A stretch of 64,000 nt of DNA from Flavobacterium sp. (GCF_017744675.1 NZ_JAGIAV010000002.1:310001-374000); one strand, 5' to 3'; positions 52,610 through 62,334 are shown, numbered from the stretch's first letter. Program-made: numbers and translations. The notes: generated by a model not told the origin, from the letters alone.

Positions 52610-53557
52610 ATGACTATAACTCAATTGCAATATGTGTTAGCGGTTGCTGAGCATAAAAACTTCACCCTTGCGGCAGAAAAATGCTTTGTAACACAGCCCA
52701 CTTTAAGTATGCAAATACAAAAAATCGAAGAAGAGCTTAATATTTTAATTTTTGACAGAAGCAAAAAACCGATTCAGCTGACGGACATCGGACAAAAAAT
52801 TGTAAATCAGGCAAAAAATATTGTAAACGAAGCCGATCGTATAAAAGATATTGTAGAACAGCAGAAAGGTTTTATTGGAGGAGAATTTCGATTAGGGATT
52901 ATTCCAACGATTATGCCTACGCTTCTGCCAATGTTTTTGAATAATTTCATTAAAAAATATCCAAAAGTAAAACTCTTAATTGAAGAGTTGAATACCGAGG
53001 AAATTATATTGAAATTGAAAAACGGACATCTCGATGCTGCCATTGCCGCAACACCGCTTGAAGACGAAAAAATAAAAGAGATCGTTTTGTATTTTGAACC
53101 TTTTGTAGCTTACATACCAGAACATCACGCGAGTTTTCAGAAAGAAGAAATTGAAGTTTCTGACTTAAATCTGAATGAAATTCTGCTATTGCAAGACGGA
53201 CACTGCTTTAGAGACGGGATTTTGAATTTGTGCAAAAATGTCTCAGACGTCGATCAATCTAATTTCCAGATTCAAAGCGGCAGTTTTGAAACCTTAATTA
53301 AATTGGCAGACGAAGGCCTTGGTACAACGTTACTTCCGTACTTGCACACCTTAGACTTAAAAGAATCCGACAAACTGAAGCTCCGTAATTTTAAGGAGCC
53401 AAAACCTGCTCGAGAAGTAAGTTTAATTTACCCAAAGAGCGAATTAAAAATGCAAATCATTGACGCACTTAGATCTACAATTGCAGGCGTTGTAAAAGGC
53501 GCAATTGTTTTTCAGAATGTTCAAATCATTAGTCCATTACAAAAGAAAGCGCAATAA
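52610..53557 (+). CDS. oxyR: Hydrogen-peroxide-responsive LysR regulator OxyR
   Basis: A 315-residue LysR-type regulator. N-terminal HTH: ITQLQYVLAVAEHKNFTLAAEKCFVTQPTLSMQI. The effector domain has Cys 199 (QDGHCFRDG) and Cys 208 (LNLCKN), the same numbers as the redox pair of E. coli OxyR, so peroxide should form a disulfide between them. Divergent from dps, a classic OxyR target. Confidence 0.95.
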   Translation: MTITQLQYVLAVAEHKNFTLAAEKCFVTQPTLSMQIQKIEEELNILIFDRSKKPIQLTDIGQKIVNQAKNIVNEADRIKDIVEQQKGFIGGEFRLGIIPTIMPTLLPMFLNNFIKKYPKVKLLIEELNTEEIILKLKNGHLDAAIAATPLEDEKIKEIVLYFEPFVAYIPEHHASFQKEEIEVSDLNLNEILLLQDGHCFRDGILNLCKNVSDVDQSNFQIQSGSFETLIKLADEGLGTTLLPYLHTLDLKESDKLKLRNFKEPKPAREVSLIYPKSELKMQIIDALRSTIAGVVKGAIVFQNVQIISPLQKKAQ

Positions 53558-53584
53558 AAAAGGAGCCAATTTGGCTCCTTTTTC
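53557..53584. terminator. Bidirectional terminator after oxyR
   Basis: AAAGGAGCCAA / TTGGCTCCTTT perfect stem flanked by A and T tracts. Confidence 0.9.
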
Positions 53585-53585
53585 T

Positions 53586-53783
53586 TTATACTTTAATTAG
53601 TTGTAGACTTTGTTTTAATTCTGGTTTTCCGACAACGAAATTCAGTAACCACTCTTGCAATTGTTCCATCTCGTAAGGTAACAGTGTTTTGATAGCTTTT
53701 TCTAGCTCTTTGCAGAAAAGTACCGGGTCGAAACTAACTCTTTCAAGTATTGATTTCGTGTAATCAAACATCATTTTTGACAT
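53586..53783 (-). CDS. Small hypothetical protein
   Basis: A 65-residue protein (MSKMMFDYTKSILERVSFDP start), helical, with ELEKAIKTLLPYEMEQLQEW. No signal peptide or motif. The length, start context and terminator immediately downstream suggest a genuine gene, as a conserved small protein of Flavobacteria; function unknown. Confidence 0.72.
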   Translation of the reverse strand: MSKMMFDYTKSILERVSFDPVLFCKELEKAIKTLLPYEMEQLQEWLLNFVVGKPELKQSLQLIKV

Positions 53784-53949
53784 AATAAAATAAGATTTTC
53801 GGGGGTTATCTATTTTTTTAAACTCGAGCCAAATTTAAACAATTAACTAACATAAATTCTACTTTTAACTTATTTTTTAAAAAATTTTAATAACGAATAC
53901 GTTTTCTTAAAACATATAAATCAATGTAGAATTATTCTAAATAACTCAT

Positions 53950-54612
53950 TTAAACCTTTTTAAAAGCTCTAAACATTTCTCTTTTCCCTGGAGGTCCCGC
54001 CAATTTTTCTACCGTGAATCCAACTTCTATCATGCTTCTTTTAACAACTCCTCTAGCAGCATAAGTAACTAGAACACCATTTGGTTTTAAACTATTGTAC
54101 ATTTTCTGAAAAATTTCAGTACTCCAAAGCTCCGGCTGTACTCTATATCCGAAGGCATCAAAGTAAATCAAATCAAAAATCTCAAAATCGTCTATTTCGT
54201 GAAAAAATTGTTTCCTTTTGGTTAACGAGAACTGGTCGCAAATTTCTATTTTTTCATCCCAATCCGATTTATGCATTTTTTCAAAAATGTTATAAAATTC
54301 AGATGCTTCCAATTCTTCTGCATAATTCATTTCTAAAATCTCTTCTGCATCTACAGGATACGCTTCTACTCCAACATAATCAATAGGCTGATTTTTTCTA
54401 ACAGACTCTAAAAAAGTGATAAAAGCATTTAAACCAGTTCCAAAACCTATTTCCAATATACTTATAGGATTGTCAAATAAAGAAAGTCCATTTTTAATAA
54501 ATACATGTTTCGCTTCTTGAATTGCTCCATGTTTAGAATGATAGCATTCGTCCCATTCTGGCAAACGAATTGTAGTTGAGCCATCTAGCGTTTTAATTAT
54601 TTCTCTTTTCAC
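53950..54612 (-). CDS. mnmD: tRNA (5-methylaminomethyl-2-thiouridine(34))-methyltransferase MnmD
   Basis: A 220-residue SAM-dependent methyltransferase. SAM motif ILEIGFGTGLNAFIT (about residues 52-66), the DAFGYRVQPELWSTEIFQ motif and LVTYAARGVVKRSM with GPPGKREM near the end match the MnmC N-terminal methyltransferase domain. As a free-standing protein without the FAD oxidase domain it is called MnmD. It completes mnm5s2U at the wobble base of tRNAs for Lys, Glu, Gln. A role for tRNA-Lys is of interest given the tRNA-Lys-like element at 34 kb, but there is no direct link. Confidence 0.92.
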   Translation of the reverse strand: MKREIIKTLDGSTTIRLPEWDECYHSKHGAIQEAKHVFIKNGLSLFDNPISILEIGFGTGLNAFITFLESVRKNQPIDYVGVEAYPVDAEEILEMNYAEELEASEFYNIFEKMHKSDWDEKIEICDQFSLTKRKQFFHEIDDFEIFDLIYFDAFGYRVQPELWSTEIFQKMYNSLKPNGVLVTYAARGVVKRSMIEVGFTVEKLAGPPGKREMFRAFKKV

Positions 54613-54920
54613 CTTTTTAAGAATTTAATAATGCCTTTTTATTGATTTTCAAGCCATTTTAATATTCAAATTTAGTCAAAACTAATGCGTAAAGCCTTAA
54701 AAATCGACACTTTTTTCATAAATTCTTTATAAAAATCAAGTAAATATTTGAGTTTATTATAGGATAAACAAATCTCAATTAAAACCATTAAATAATGAAT
54801 TTTCACTAAGCATTTTACAGATTTTTGCGTAATTTTGCATTCAATAAATTCCATTTTACACGATATCATCACTTTAGATTTCTGACAGTGAAAAATATCT
54901 CACAAAAAACTTACATAACT

Positions 54921-55991
54921 ATGAGTACAACTCAAACGAGCAAAATTGAAATCATTAAAGCTACTTCTACAAAAATCAACGGAGTAGATTTTGACAACTT
55001 AAGTTTTGGTGCTGTATTTACAGACCATTTATTCGAATGCGATTTTAAAAACGGGCAATGGCAAAATCCTGTCATTAAGCCTTATGCTCCTATTTTGATG
55101 GATCCATCTTCAAAAGTCTTCCATTACGGACAAGCTATTTTTGAAGGAATGAAAGCTTATAAAGACGAAAATAATGACATTTGGTTGTTTAGACCAGATG
55201 AAAATTACAAACGTTTTAATAATTCTGCTGTTCGTATGGCAATGCCAGAAATTCCAGAAGCTATTTTTATGGATGGTTTAAATGAATTATTGAAAATTGA
55301 TCAAGAATGGATTCAGAGAGGAAACGGGGCGAGTATGTATATCCGTCCTTTTATGATCGCTACAGGTCCTGGAGTTATCGCAAATCCTTCTGACGAATAT
55401 AAATTTATGATTTTACTTTCTCCAGCAAAAGCATACTATGGAGGTGAAGTAAAAGTAATCATTGCTGAACATTACAGTAGAGCTGCAAATGGCGGAATCG
55501 GAGCTGCAAAAGCTGCTGGAAACTACGCTGCTCAATTTTATCCAACTAACTTGGCAAACAAAGATGGTTTCCAACAAGTTATCTGGACAGATGATGCAAC
55601 TCATACAAAACTAGAAGAAGCAGGAACAATGAATGTTTTCTTCAGAATCAACGATACTTTATTGACAGCTCCAACAAGCGAAAGAATTTTAGATGGTGTA
55701 ACTAGAAAAAGTTTGATCGCAATGGCTGAAAAAGAAGGATTAAAAGTAGAAGTTCGTCCTGTAATTGTTTCTGAATTGGTGGAAGCTGCTAAAAACGGAT
55801 CTTTGAAAGAAATCTTCGGAGCAGGAACTGCAGCAGTTATCAGCGTTATCAAAGGATTCTCTTATAAAGATGAGTACTTCGAAATGGCGCCAATCGAAAA
55901 TTCTTACGCTTCTTTCTTAAAAGAAAAACTAACAAGTCTTCAAAACAAACTTTCTGAAGATACGTACGGATGGACTGTTAAAGTTCAATAA
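54921..55991 (+). CDS. ilvE: Branched-chain amino acid aminotransferase
   Basis: A 356-residue PLP enzyme from ATG 54921; in-frame codons from 54825 are upstream noise. Fold type IV signatures: FHYGQAIFEGMKAYK, YIRPFMIATGPG, the PLP Lys in GIGAAKAAGNYAAQF, LEEAGTMNVFF and EIFGAGTAAVISVI. It transaminates leucine, isoleucine and valine. Own terminator downstream (56013-56043). Confidence 0.95.
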   Translation: MSTTQTSKIEIIKATSTKINGVDFDNLSFGAVFTDHLFECDFKNGQWQNPVIKPYAPILMDPSSKVFHYGQAIFEGMKAYKDENNDIWLFRPDENYKRFNNSAVRMAMPEIPEAIFMDGLNELLKIDQEWIQRGNGASMYIRPFMIATGPGVIANPSDEYKFMILLSPAKAYYGGEVKVIIAEHYSRAANGGIGAAKAAGNYAAQFYPTNLANKDGFQQVIWTDDATHTKLEEAGTMNVFFRINDTLLTAPTSERILDGVTRKSLIAMAEKEGLKVEVRPVIVSELVEAAKNGSLKEIFGAGTAAVISVIKGFSYKDEYFEMAPIENSYASFLKEKLTSLQNKLSEDTYGWTVKVQ

Positions 55992-56012
55992 TCCAAAACC
56001 ATATTACAAAAG

Positions 56013-56043
56013 AAACCCGATAAATTAAAGTTTATCGGGTTTT
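56013..56043. terminator. Terminator between ilvE and the MazG-like gene
   Basis: AAACCCGATAAA / TTTATCGGGTTT stem with T run; can act for both converging genes. Confidence 0.85.
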
Positions 56044-56048
56044 GTTTT

Positions 56049-56429
56049 TTAAAATAATTTCGAAAAATCAGGTTTAAAATAATTCGGACCTTTCATTACT
56101 TTTCCGTCTTCGCGGTAAATTGGTTGGCCATCTTCTCCTAATTTACTCATATTACTGCGCTGGATTTCATCAAAAACAGCTTCAATTTTATCTTGAAGTC
56201 CGTGCTCGATAATGGTTCCGCACAAAATATACATCATATCTCCAAGCGCGTCTGCAATTTCAACTAAATCATTATTCTGAACCGCTTCATAATATTCCTC
56301 ATTTTCTTCCTTCATTAAATTATAACGAAGCAATTTTTTCTCTGCTCCTACATCAGCCTTTGGCGTTGTGCTGTGGCCAATTCTAAAAGCGGTGTGAAAT
56401 TCTGTTACGGCGTCAAGTTGTTTTTTCAT
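56049..56429 (-). CDS. MazG-like nucleotide pyrophosphohydrolase
   Basis: A 126-residue all-alpha NTP pyrophosphohydrolase. Mg2+-binding acidic motif KEENEEYYEAV (EExxE, about residues 41-50) and EIADALGDMMYI (ExxD, about 57-66) are the signature of the MazG/dUTPase-like superfamily. It hydrolyses (d)NTPs or a related nucleotide to the monophosphate. C-terminal EDGQPIYREDGKVMKGPNYFKPD is common in this subfamily. Confidence 0.9.
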   Translation of the reverse strand: MKKQLDAVTEFHTAFRIGHSTTPKADVGAEKKLLRYNLMKEENEEYYEAVQNNDLVEIADALGDMMYILCGTIIEHGLQDKIEAVFDEIQRSNMSKLGEDGQPIYREDGKVMKGPNYFKPDFSKLF

Positions 56430-56561
56430 ATAGTAGTTTTCTTTTTTTGGCTAAATTAAGTCACTTTCTCATAAATCTGAAAATTTATTGAACGAAATGA
56501 AAAGGCAATTTAGCAGCAAATCGTTTACAAATGGCTAAATTTGCCAAAAAATTTTATAACT

Positions 56562-56750
56562 ATGTTCAGTCAAGGTCAAATACAATTTGGAATATGTTTT
56601 TTTATCGCTTTTGTAATCGTTATGATATTTGCTTATCGAAAAGATTTGAAATTACATAAAGTCTTTTACAAAGGAAATTACAAAGTATTGCTCGCCTTTC
56701 TGCTTTTCATTGCCCTTCTGTTTGTGATTAAAATCTTTTTGAAAAGATAA
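56562..56750 (+). CDS. Small two-helix membrane protein
   Basis: A 62-residue protein from ATG 56562 with two membrane segments (IQFGICFFIAFVIVMIFAY and VLLAFLLFIALLFVIKIF) joined by a basic loop. An in-frame TTG at 56541 would add seven residues. No known family; a conserved small membrane protein of Flavobacteria is likely. Confidence 0.7.
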   Translation: MFSQGQIQFGICFFIAFVIVMIFAYRKDLKLHKVFYKGNYKVLLAFLLFIALLFVIKIFLKR

Positions 56751-56843
56751 ATTTTCTTTGCCGCAAAATAAACCTAATAATTGCGGGTTATTAGTAAGAC
56801 TCACGATAAAATTTATAACTTTACCGAAACCAAACAATCTACC

Positions 56844-58043
56844 ATGAAAATTCTAAAGTATTTATTTCTTTTCGCCCTATTAAGCTTTGTAGCTCTTACT
56901 GTTTTTGTTGCAACTCAAAAAGGCAATTTTTCTGTAGAAAGAAGTAAAGTTATCAACTCACCTCGTGCGACGGTTTATAATTACTTAAACGACTTTAGAA
57001 ATTACGAAGATTTTGAATCATGGTCTGTTGAAGACCCTTCTATCAAAGTGACATACGCTAATAAAACTAGCGGAAATGGCGCTTCATTTTATTGGGATGG
57101 TGCCGATGGAAAAGGAAATTCTATAATCCTTAAAACAAAAGAAGGCGAAAGCATTGATCAAAAGATGCAATTTGACGGCTCCGAAGCTGATGTAAATTGG
57201 ACTTTAAAAGATACTTTAAACGGAAAAACAAAAGTTACCTGGAAAGGAAAAGGAACAATGAGTTTTCTATTTAAAATATATACCGCTCTTCACGGAGGTT
57301 CTGACCGAGTTATCGGAACTATTTATGAAAAAAGTTTAGCCAATATTGATAAAAACTTAGATTACGAAACCAGAACGTATGCTGTAAAGGTAGATGGAGT
57401 GGTGAAGAAAACCGAAACACCTTATATCAAACAAACTTTTACAAGCGAAATTGCCAAAGTAGCTAAAAACGCTAGAATTGTAATTCCGAAACTTATTCAT
57501 TTTAGCGAAACGAATGGTTTGGCCGCAAGCGGAAAACCTTTTATTATTTACCATACTTACGACACTAAAACCGGTTTAGCCAAAATTTCTATTTGTTTGC
57601 CTATTAATAGAGAGATTTCAACTAGCGCAGGAAGTGATATTTTATCTGGAAAATTAAATGGTTTTGATGCTGTAAAAACAACCCTAAACGGAGATTACTC
57701 TCATAGAAACGAAGCAATTACTAAAACAACCGCTTATATAAACAACGAAAAGATTATTCCAGACTTAAGCTGGTCGCATCTTGAAATCTTAACGTTAAGC
57801 AAGTTAGACGTAAAAGCTTCTTCGAAATTGGTGACTGAAATTTATTTCCCAATAAAACCAAAAGTAGTTCCTGTAGCTACTGAGCCTGCTTATGCTCCGA
57901 CAAGTTCTAGCGAAACGCAAACCGATTCGTATACAGAACCACGTACAGAACAGCCACGCACAGAGCCAGTAAAACGCAAACCAGTTGCGCCTGCTCCTGC
58001 CCCTGCACAAACACCTGCAAAAGAAGAAGATTCAGAGTTTTAA
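56844..58043 (+). CDS. SRPBCC-domain membrane-anchored protein
   Basis: A 399-residue protein from ATG 56844 (an upstream in-frame start at 56781 is unlikely). One N-terminal membrane segment (about 5-24), then an SRPBCC/polyketide-cyclase-like domain (about 30-180; FSVERSKVINSPRATVYNYLNDFRNYEDFESW; GNGASFYWDG). A second domain (about 200-350) resembles GyrI-like effector binding. The C-terminus is Pro/Thr/Glu-rich (PAPAPAQTPAKEEDSEF). Possibly binds a small hydrophobic ligand; function unknown. Confidence 0.8.
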   Translation: MKILKYLFLFALLSFVALTVFVATQKGNFSVERSKVINSPRATVYNYLNDFRNYEDFESWSVEDPSIKVTYANKTSGNGASFYWDGADGKGNSIILKTKEGESIDQKMQFDGSEADVNWTLKDTLNGKTKVTWKGKGTMSFLFKIYTALHGGSDRVIGTIYEKSLANIDKNLDYETRTYAVKVDGVVKKTETPYIKQTFTSEIAKVAKNARIVIPKLIHFSETNGLAASGKPFIIYHTYDTKTGLAKISICLPINREISTSAGSDILSGKLNGFDAVKTTLNGDYSHRNEAITKTTAYINNEKIIPDLSWSHLEILTLSKLDVKASSKLVTEIYFPIKPKVVPVATEPAYAPTSSSETQTDSYTEPRTEQPRTEPVKRKPVAPAPAPAQTPAKEEDSEF

Positions 58044-58122
58044 ATATTTTCAAAAGCATATTAAACCTTTTGCCTAAAATTCTGTCTAAATTCTATTAAA
58101 GAAAGTTTACAAAACAAAAAGT

Positions 58123-58665
58123 TTGATAGACGAGAAAGAATTTATAAAACAATTATTAAGCCCTGAAACGCAAAATACTGCGTTTCAAAAACTCTTGTCT
58201 GATTATCAGAAACCTTTGTATTCTCATATTCGAAACATTGTTTTGAATCATGATGATACAGATGATGTTTTACAAAACACTTTTGTAAAAGTCTTTCAAA
58301 ATCTTAAAAACTTTAAAGGAGAAAGTAAACTTTTTTCCTGGATGTACCGCATTGCTACTAATGAAGCTTTGACATTTTTATCGCAAAAAGCAAAATTAAA
58401 CGGAATTTCATCTGAAGATCTGCAGAATAAAACAATCGATAACTTAAAAGCTGATCTTTATTTTGATGGAGATGAGATTCAAATCAAACTTCAAAAGGCA
58501 ATTGTAACACTTCCAGAAAAACAGCAATTGGTTTTCAAAATGAAATATTTTGAAGAATTAAAATACGAAGAAATCGCAGATATTCTAGGAACATCTGTTG
58601 GAGCTTTGAAAGCATCCTATCATCACGCAGTAAAAAAAATCGAATTATATGTTACGTCAAATTAA
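58123..58665 (+). CDS. ECF-type RNA polymerase sigma factor
   Basis: A 180-residue sigma factor. Region 2: YSHIRNIVLNHDDTDDVLQNTFVKVFQNLKNFKGESKLFSWMYRIATNEAL. Region 4: LPEKQQLVFKMKYFEELKYEEIADILGTSVGALKASYHHAVKKIE. The only start that includes the whole protein is TTG 58123; the first ATG (about residue 82) would remove region 2. It heads an operon with a possible anti-sigma protein and a periplasmic helical protein. Confidence 0.93.
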   Translation: MIDEKEFIKQLLSPETQNTAFQKLLSDYQKPLYSHIRNIVLNHDDTDDVLQNTFVKVFQNLKNFKGESKLFSWMYRIATNEALTFLSQKAKLNGISSEDLQNKTIDNLKADLYFDGDEIQIKLQKAIVTLPEKQQLVFKMKYFEELKYEEIADILGTSVGALKASYHHAVKKIELYVTSN

Positions 58666-58698
58666 ACCTTTTGTAACAAAAACTATCTTATTAGTATT

Positions 58699-59121
58699 AT
58701 GAAAACATTTAAATTAGAAAACGAACCCAAAATAAAATCTGGATTTAAAACGCCAGACCATAATTATTTTGATGATTTTTCAGAAAAGGTTTTACAGCAA
58801 TTAAACGAAAAAGAAGTTAAAGTAATTCCTTTTTACAAACGTAAAAAAACATTTTCTCTGGCGGCTGCAGCTGTAATTGGTTTTGCATTGTTAATACCAA
58901 TCGTAAATAATTATAGAACAACCTCTAGCGATTTTGACGAAGCGACATTAGAAACTTATTTATCTTACCAATCGAATATAAGCCAATACGATTTGATTCA
59001 GAAACTGGACGACAGCGATATAGAAAAATTAAACAATGAAATTAATTTGGAAGACGAAACGCTAGAAGACATTTTATCTACAAGTCCGAATATCGAGCAC
59101 TTAATTTCAGAACAAAATTAA
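58699..59121 (+). CDS. Membrane protein of the ECF sigma operon, putative anti-sigma factor
   Basis: A 140-residue protein with a cytoplasmic N-terminus (about 1-50), one membrane helix (about 52-70, FSLAAAAVIGFALLIPIVNNY) and an acidic outer part. Size, topology and place 33 bp after a sigma gene suggest an anti-sigma factor that holds the sigma at the membrane, though no zinc HxxxCxxC motif is seen. Confidence 0.75.
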   Translation: MKTFKLENEPKIKSGFKTPDHNYFDDFSEKVLQQLNEKEVKVIPFYKRKKTFSLAAAAVIGFALLIPIVNNYRTTSSDFDEATLETYLSYQSNISQYDLIQKLDDSDIEKLNNEINLEDETLEDILSTSPNIEHLISEQN

Positions 59122-59152
59122 ACTTTACTTAACTCAACAACTTAGCTTAACA

Positions 59153-59611
59153 ATGAAAATAAAAAACATTTTACCGCTATTGCTATTTCTGACAAGTTTT
59201 TCATTTTTTGCACAAAATGGAAATGTCGATGAAAAGCGTGAAAAAATTAAAGCTTTTAAAGTTTCTTTTCTAACCACAGAATTGGAACTAACTCCAACAG
59301 AAGCCGAAAAATTTTGGCCTATTTACAATGCTTATGACGATAAACAATTCGAATTAAGACATTTAAAAATGAAGACGTATCTAAAGAAGTTGAATGATGA
59401 CAACATTAAAAATCTTTCAGATAAAGAAGCCTTAACTTTATTAGCTCAAATAGAAAGTACAGATAAAGAATTATATCAGCTTCGTGAAAAATTCATGAAC
59501 AATGTCAAAAAAGTACTTCCAGCAAAAAAGATATTATTGCTTAAAAAATCGGAAGACGATTTTAACCGAAAATTATTGCAGCAATACCGCGACAAAGCTA
59601 ATAAAGATTAA
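59153..59611 (+). CDS. Periplasmic helical sensor-like protein of the ECF sigma operon
   Basis: A 152-residue exported protein (signal MKIKNILPLLLFLTSFSFFAQ). The mature part is helical (LELTPTEAEKFWPIYNAYDDKQFELRHLK), like the Spy/CpxP-related proteins annotated in Flavobacteria as sensors of ECF-type sigma factors. Third gene of the operon, 31 bp after the putative anti-sigma gene; probably senses envelope stress. Confidence 0.82.
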   Translation: MKIKNILPLLLFLTSFSFFAQNGNVDEKREKIKAFKVSFLTTELELTPTEAEKFWPIYNAYDDKQFELRHLKMKTYLKKLNDDNIKNLSDKEALTLLAQIESTDKELYQLREKFMNNVKKVLPAKKILLLKKSEDDFNRKLLQQYRDKANKD

Positions 59612-59631
59612 ACTTAACGAAACAACAGCGA

Positions 59632-59679
59632 TAAGAACCCTATATAATAATACTTACTTTATTATTTAGGGTTCTTATT
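59632..59679. terminator. Terminator of the ECF sigma operon
   Basis: ATAAGAACCCTA / TAGGGTTCTTAT long stem with an AT-rich loop and T run; between converging genes. Confidence 0.85.
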
Positions 59680-59681
59680 TT

Positions 59682-60743
59682 TTATTTAAAATTAAGTCGC
59701 ACCACTTTATTATGTCCTGCAGCGATTGCAGTATTTCTATTGACAAAACGAATGGTAAAAAATTTTGTATCTGTAGAAAGCTGCATCCAGTTTTCTCCTC
59801 CATTTTGAGAATATTGTATCCCTTCAGAACCTACGCAAACAATCTCTCTTCCATTACCTCCCGGAACATATTGTACACATGACGCATAACCAAATCCCAT
59901 ATTCTGGCCTATTAATTCCCATGTTTTGCCGCCATCTTTCGTAAAGGCTTTATTGTTTATTTTTTGATTCGGAAGATCATAATCTCCTCCTGCGATAAAA
60001 CCTTGTTTAGAATCGTAAAAATCGGCAGTAAAAATTCCTGTCATTTGTTTTCCCTGCACTATAGGAGTTTCTACAACTTTCCATGTTTTTGCTTTATCTG
60101 GAGAATAAAAAACACGTGCTTTTTTTCCTCCTGACACTAGCCATGTATCATTTCCCTTAATCACTATATTAGTATTGCTGGCCGCAAAAGCTGCTTCTCC
60201 TGTACTATTTGTTGGTAATTTATCAGACAGCAATTTTGTCCACGTTTCTCCTCCGTCACGAGTTACAATAATGGAGAAAGTATCTTCTGTGGGATCGCCA
60301 ATTGCAATTCCTTCCTTATCATTCCAAAACTGCATGCTATCGTAAAAAACTTTCGGATTAATTTCTTTATAAACCAATTTAACTTTGCGATCCTTTTTTG
60401 AAACAGAATATAGAAGTGCTGGATTGGCAACACTCAATAAAAAAATATCTTTAGAAGTTTGTGCGATACTTCTAAATTCTAATTTAAGAGTATCACGATA
60501 AATATGTTCTTCAAATTTTTCTTTTTTATCGAGATCATAATAACCAAAACGAGAATTATCGCCTCCGTACCAAACTTTATCTTTATCAATTAGAATTGCT
60601 CTAATGCTAATTCTATCCTTAAATAATGTATCTATTGTCATTGAAGTAAAACCATTGTTATAAACAATATCTGCTTTATGATTAAATGATCTAAAAGACA
60701 TCAATAAAATAAAAATAACACAAAATAAAGCGAGTTTTTTCAT
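59682..60743 (-). CDS. YCF48/Hcf136-like beta-propeller protein
   Basis: A 353-residue exported protein with a hydrophobic N-terminus (MKKLALFCVIFILLMSF). Repeated blades with SxDGGxTW-type motifs (VTRDGGETWTKLL; YSPDKAKTWKVV; FTKDGGKTWELIG; YSQNGGENWMQLS) match YCF48-like/sialidase-like propellers. Annotated in related bacteria as oxidoreductase without proof; I would leave the activity open. Confidence 0.85.
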   Translation of the reverse strand: MKKLALFCVIFILLMSFRSFNHKADIVYNNGFTSMTIDTLFKDRISIRAILIDKDKVWYGGDNSRFGYYDLDKKEKFEEHIYRDTLKLEFRSIAQTSKDIFLLSVANPALLYSVSKKDRKVKLVYKEINPKVFYDSMQFWNDKEGIAIGDPTEDTFSIIVTRDGGETWTKLLSDKLPTNSTGEAAFAASNTNIVIKGNDTWLVSGGKKARVFYSPDKAKTWKVVETPIVQGKQMTGIFTADFYDSKQGFIAGGDYDLPNQKINNKAFTKDGGKTWELIGQNMGFGYASCVQYVPGGNGREIVCVGSEGIQYSQNGGENWMQLSTDTKFFTIRFVNRNTAIAAGHNKVVRLNFK

Positions 60744-60992
60744 AGGAAACTTAAAATTTGGTTAACGCTAAAATACAATTAATTCCCACATGGAAAATTA
60801 ATTTTCGACTTTTTTCAACAATATTATTTAACCTTTCTTTTCTAGTTCTTTATGCGAAAAAAGAGCAAAACCATTTCACTCAAAAATCAAACACCTAACA
60901 ATCAATAACTTAACCATACAAGAATAACATATAAATTTTATGGCACAATAATTGGATATCTCACAATACAAATAATTTAATATGAATTAGCC

Positions 60993-62306
60993 ATGAAAGC
61001 GAAATTACTTTTAATAGCGATAACTGCCTTAGTTTTTGGTTCTTGTGCCGTACAAGGTCAAACTACTGTTTATGCAAAAAACTCAGATATAAGCGATAAC
61101 TTAGATTTAAGGGCTGTTGCTTCGATGTTTGGAGAATCAGCCAACCTTCAAGATTTTGAAAGACGTTTAAACGATCCGAAATATCAAATATCAAACCTTG
61201 ACCTTAATGGTGATGACGAAGTAGACTACTTACGTGTGATTGAAAGTGTGGAAAATAGAACACACGTTATTATTATACAAGCCGTTTTAGACCGTGATGT
61301 TTATCAAGACATTGCAACAATAGATGTTGAAAGAGACAATTACAATAAAGTAAGCGTTCAGGTTGTAGGTAATACTTATTTATATGGCGCAAATTACATT
61401 TATGAGCCAGTTTATACGGTAGCTCCTGTTATCTATTCTTCATTCTGGGTAACCAATTATAGACCATACTGCTCAACTTGGTATTGGGGCTATTATCCAA
61501 CATATTATACAACATGGGCGCCTTATCCTATTTACAGATATAGAAACAATATTAATGTTTGCATCAATTTAAGCAATCGTTACAACTATGTTAATGTAAG
61601 AAGAAGCTATAGAGCTCCCGTAATTTACGAATCAAGACGTACTTATGGTTACGAAAGAATGCGTCCGAATTATAGTTTTGCAGAAAGACATGCCAACACA
61701 AGCAACAGATATGAGTTAGATCAAAGACGTGTTGCAAGCAGAGACTATAACCAAAACACTTATAACACAAACAGAAATTACACAGGAAGAACAACATCTG
61801 ACAATGGATTTTCTAACAGAACGTATGCCGAAAACAGAAACAATACCAATAGAGTTTCTGTAGACAGAAACAACAATGGTTATGGCAATAGCAATTCAAA
61901 CAGAGGCTATAACACTACAGGAAGAAGCTCTGAAAATGTATATACAGAAAGAAATACTAATCGTGGTTATTCTAATAATGACAATAATGCTTCAAGAGGT
62001 GAGAATACTCCGAGAATGCAAAACACTCAAAGAGTAGAATATGGAAACAGCAATTCTTCTAATGCCTCAAGAGATTATTCTAACCGTGAAGCTTCTAGTC
62101 CGAGAATAGAAAGAAGTTCAAGAAGTTATTCTGAAAACCAATCTAGCAATTCAAACAGAGATTATTCTGCAAGACCACAGCAAAGCCAGCGTTCAGAATC
62201 TCCTAGAATGAGTCAAGAATCTCCTAGAATGAGCCAAGAATCAAGAGGTGGTCAAAACCAAAGAGATGGCGGTTCATACTCTAGAGGAAACGGCAGAAGA
62301 GGTTAA
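60993..62306 (+). CDS. Secreted low-complexity protein, Asn/Arg/Ser-rich C-terminal half
   Basis: A 437-residue protein with a signal-like N-terminus ending in a lipobox-like GSCA (Cys 18). Residues about 40-125 form a folded domain (LQDFERRLNDPKYQISNLDLNGDDEVDYLRVIE, acidic DLNGDDEVDY is Ca-loop-like). Residues 140-185 are Tyr/Pro/Trp-rich (STWYWGYYPTYYTTW), then about 230 residues of N, R, S, Y repeats with little order (SPRMSQESPRMSQESR near the end). No family function is known; surface adhesion is possible. Confidence 0.8.
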   Translation: MKAKLLLIAITALVFGSCAVQGQTTVYAKNSDISDNLDLRAVASMFGESANLQDFERRLNDPKYQISNLDLNGDDEVDYLRVIESVENRTHVIIIQAVLDRDVYQDIATIDVERDNYNKVSVQVVGNTYLYGANYIYEPVYTVAPVIYSSFWVTNYRPYCSTWYWGYYPTYYTTWAPYPIYRYRNNINVCINLSNRYNYVNVRRSYRAPVIYESRRTYGYERMRPNYSFAERHANTSNRYELDQRRVASRDYNQNTYNTNRNYTGRTTSDNGFSNRTYAENRNNTNRVSVDRNNNGYGNSNSNRGYNTTGRSSENVYTERNTNRGYSNNDNNASRGENTPRMQNTQRVEYGNSNSSNASRDYSNREASSPRIERSSRSYSENQSSNSNRDYSARPQQSQRSESPRMSQESPRMSQESRGGQNQRDGGSYSRGNGRRG

Positions 62307-62334
62307 TTTTAGAAATAAATAATATTCAAAAAGG

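Noticed and set aside
54672..54872. Minus-strand ORF of 66 aa upstream of ilvE
   Set aside because: Overlaps the ilvE leader, has low-complexity composition, no terminator or promoter.
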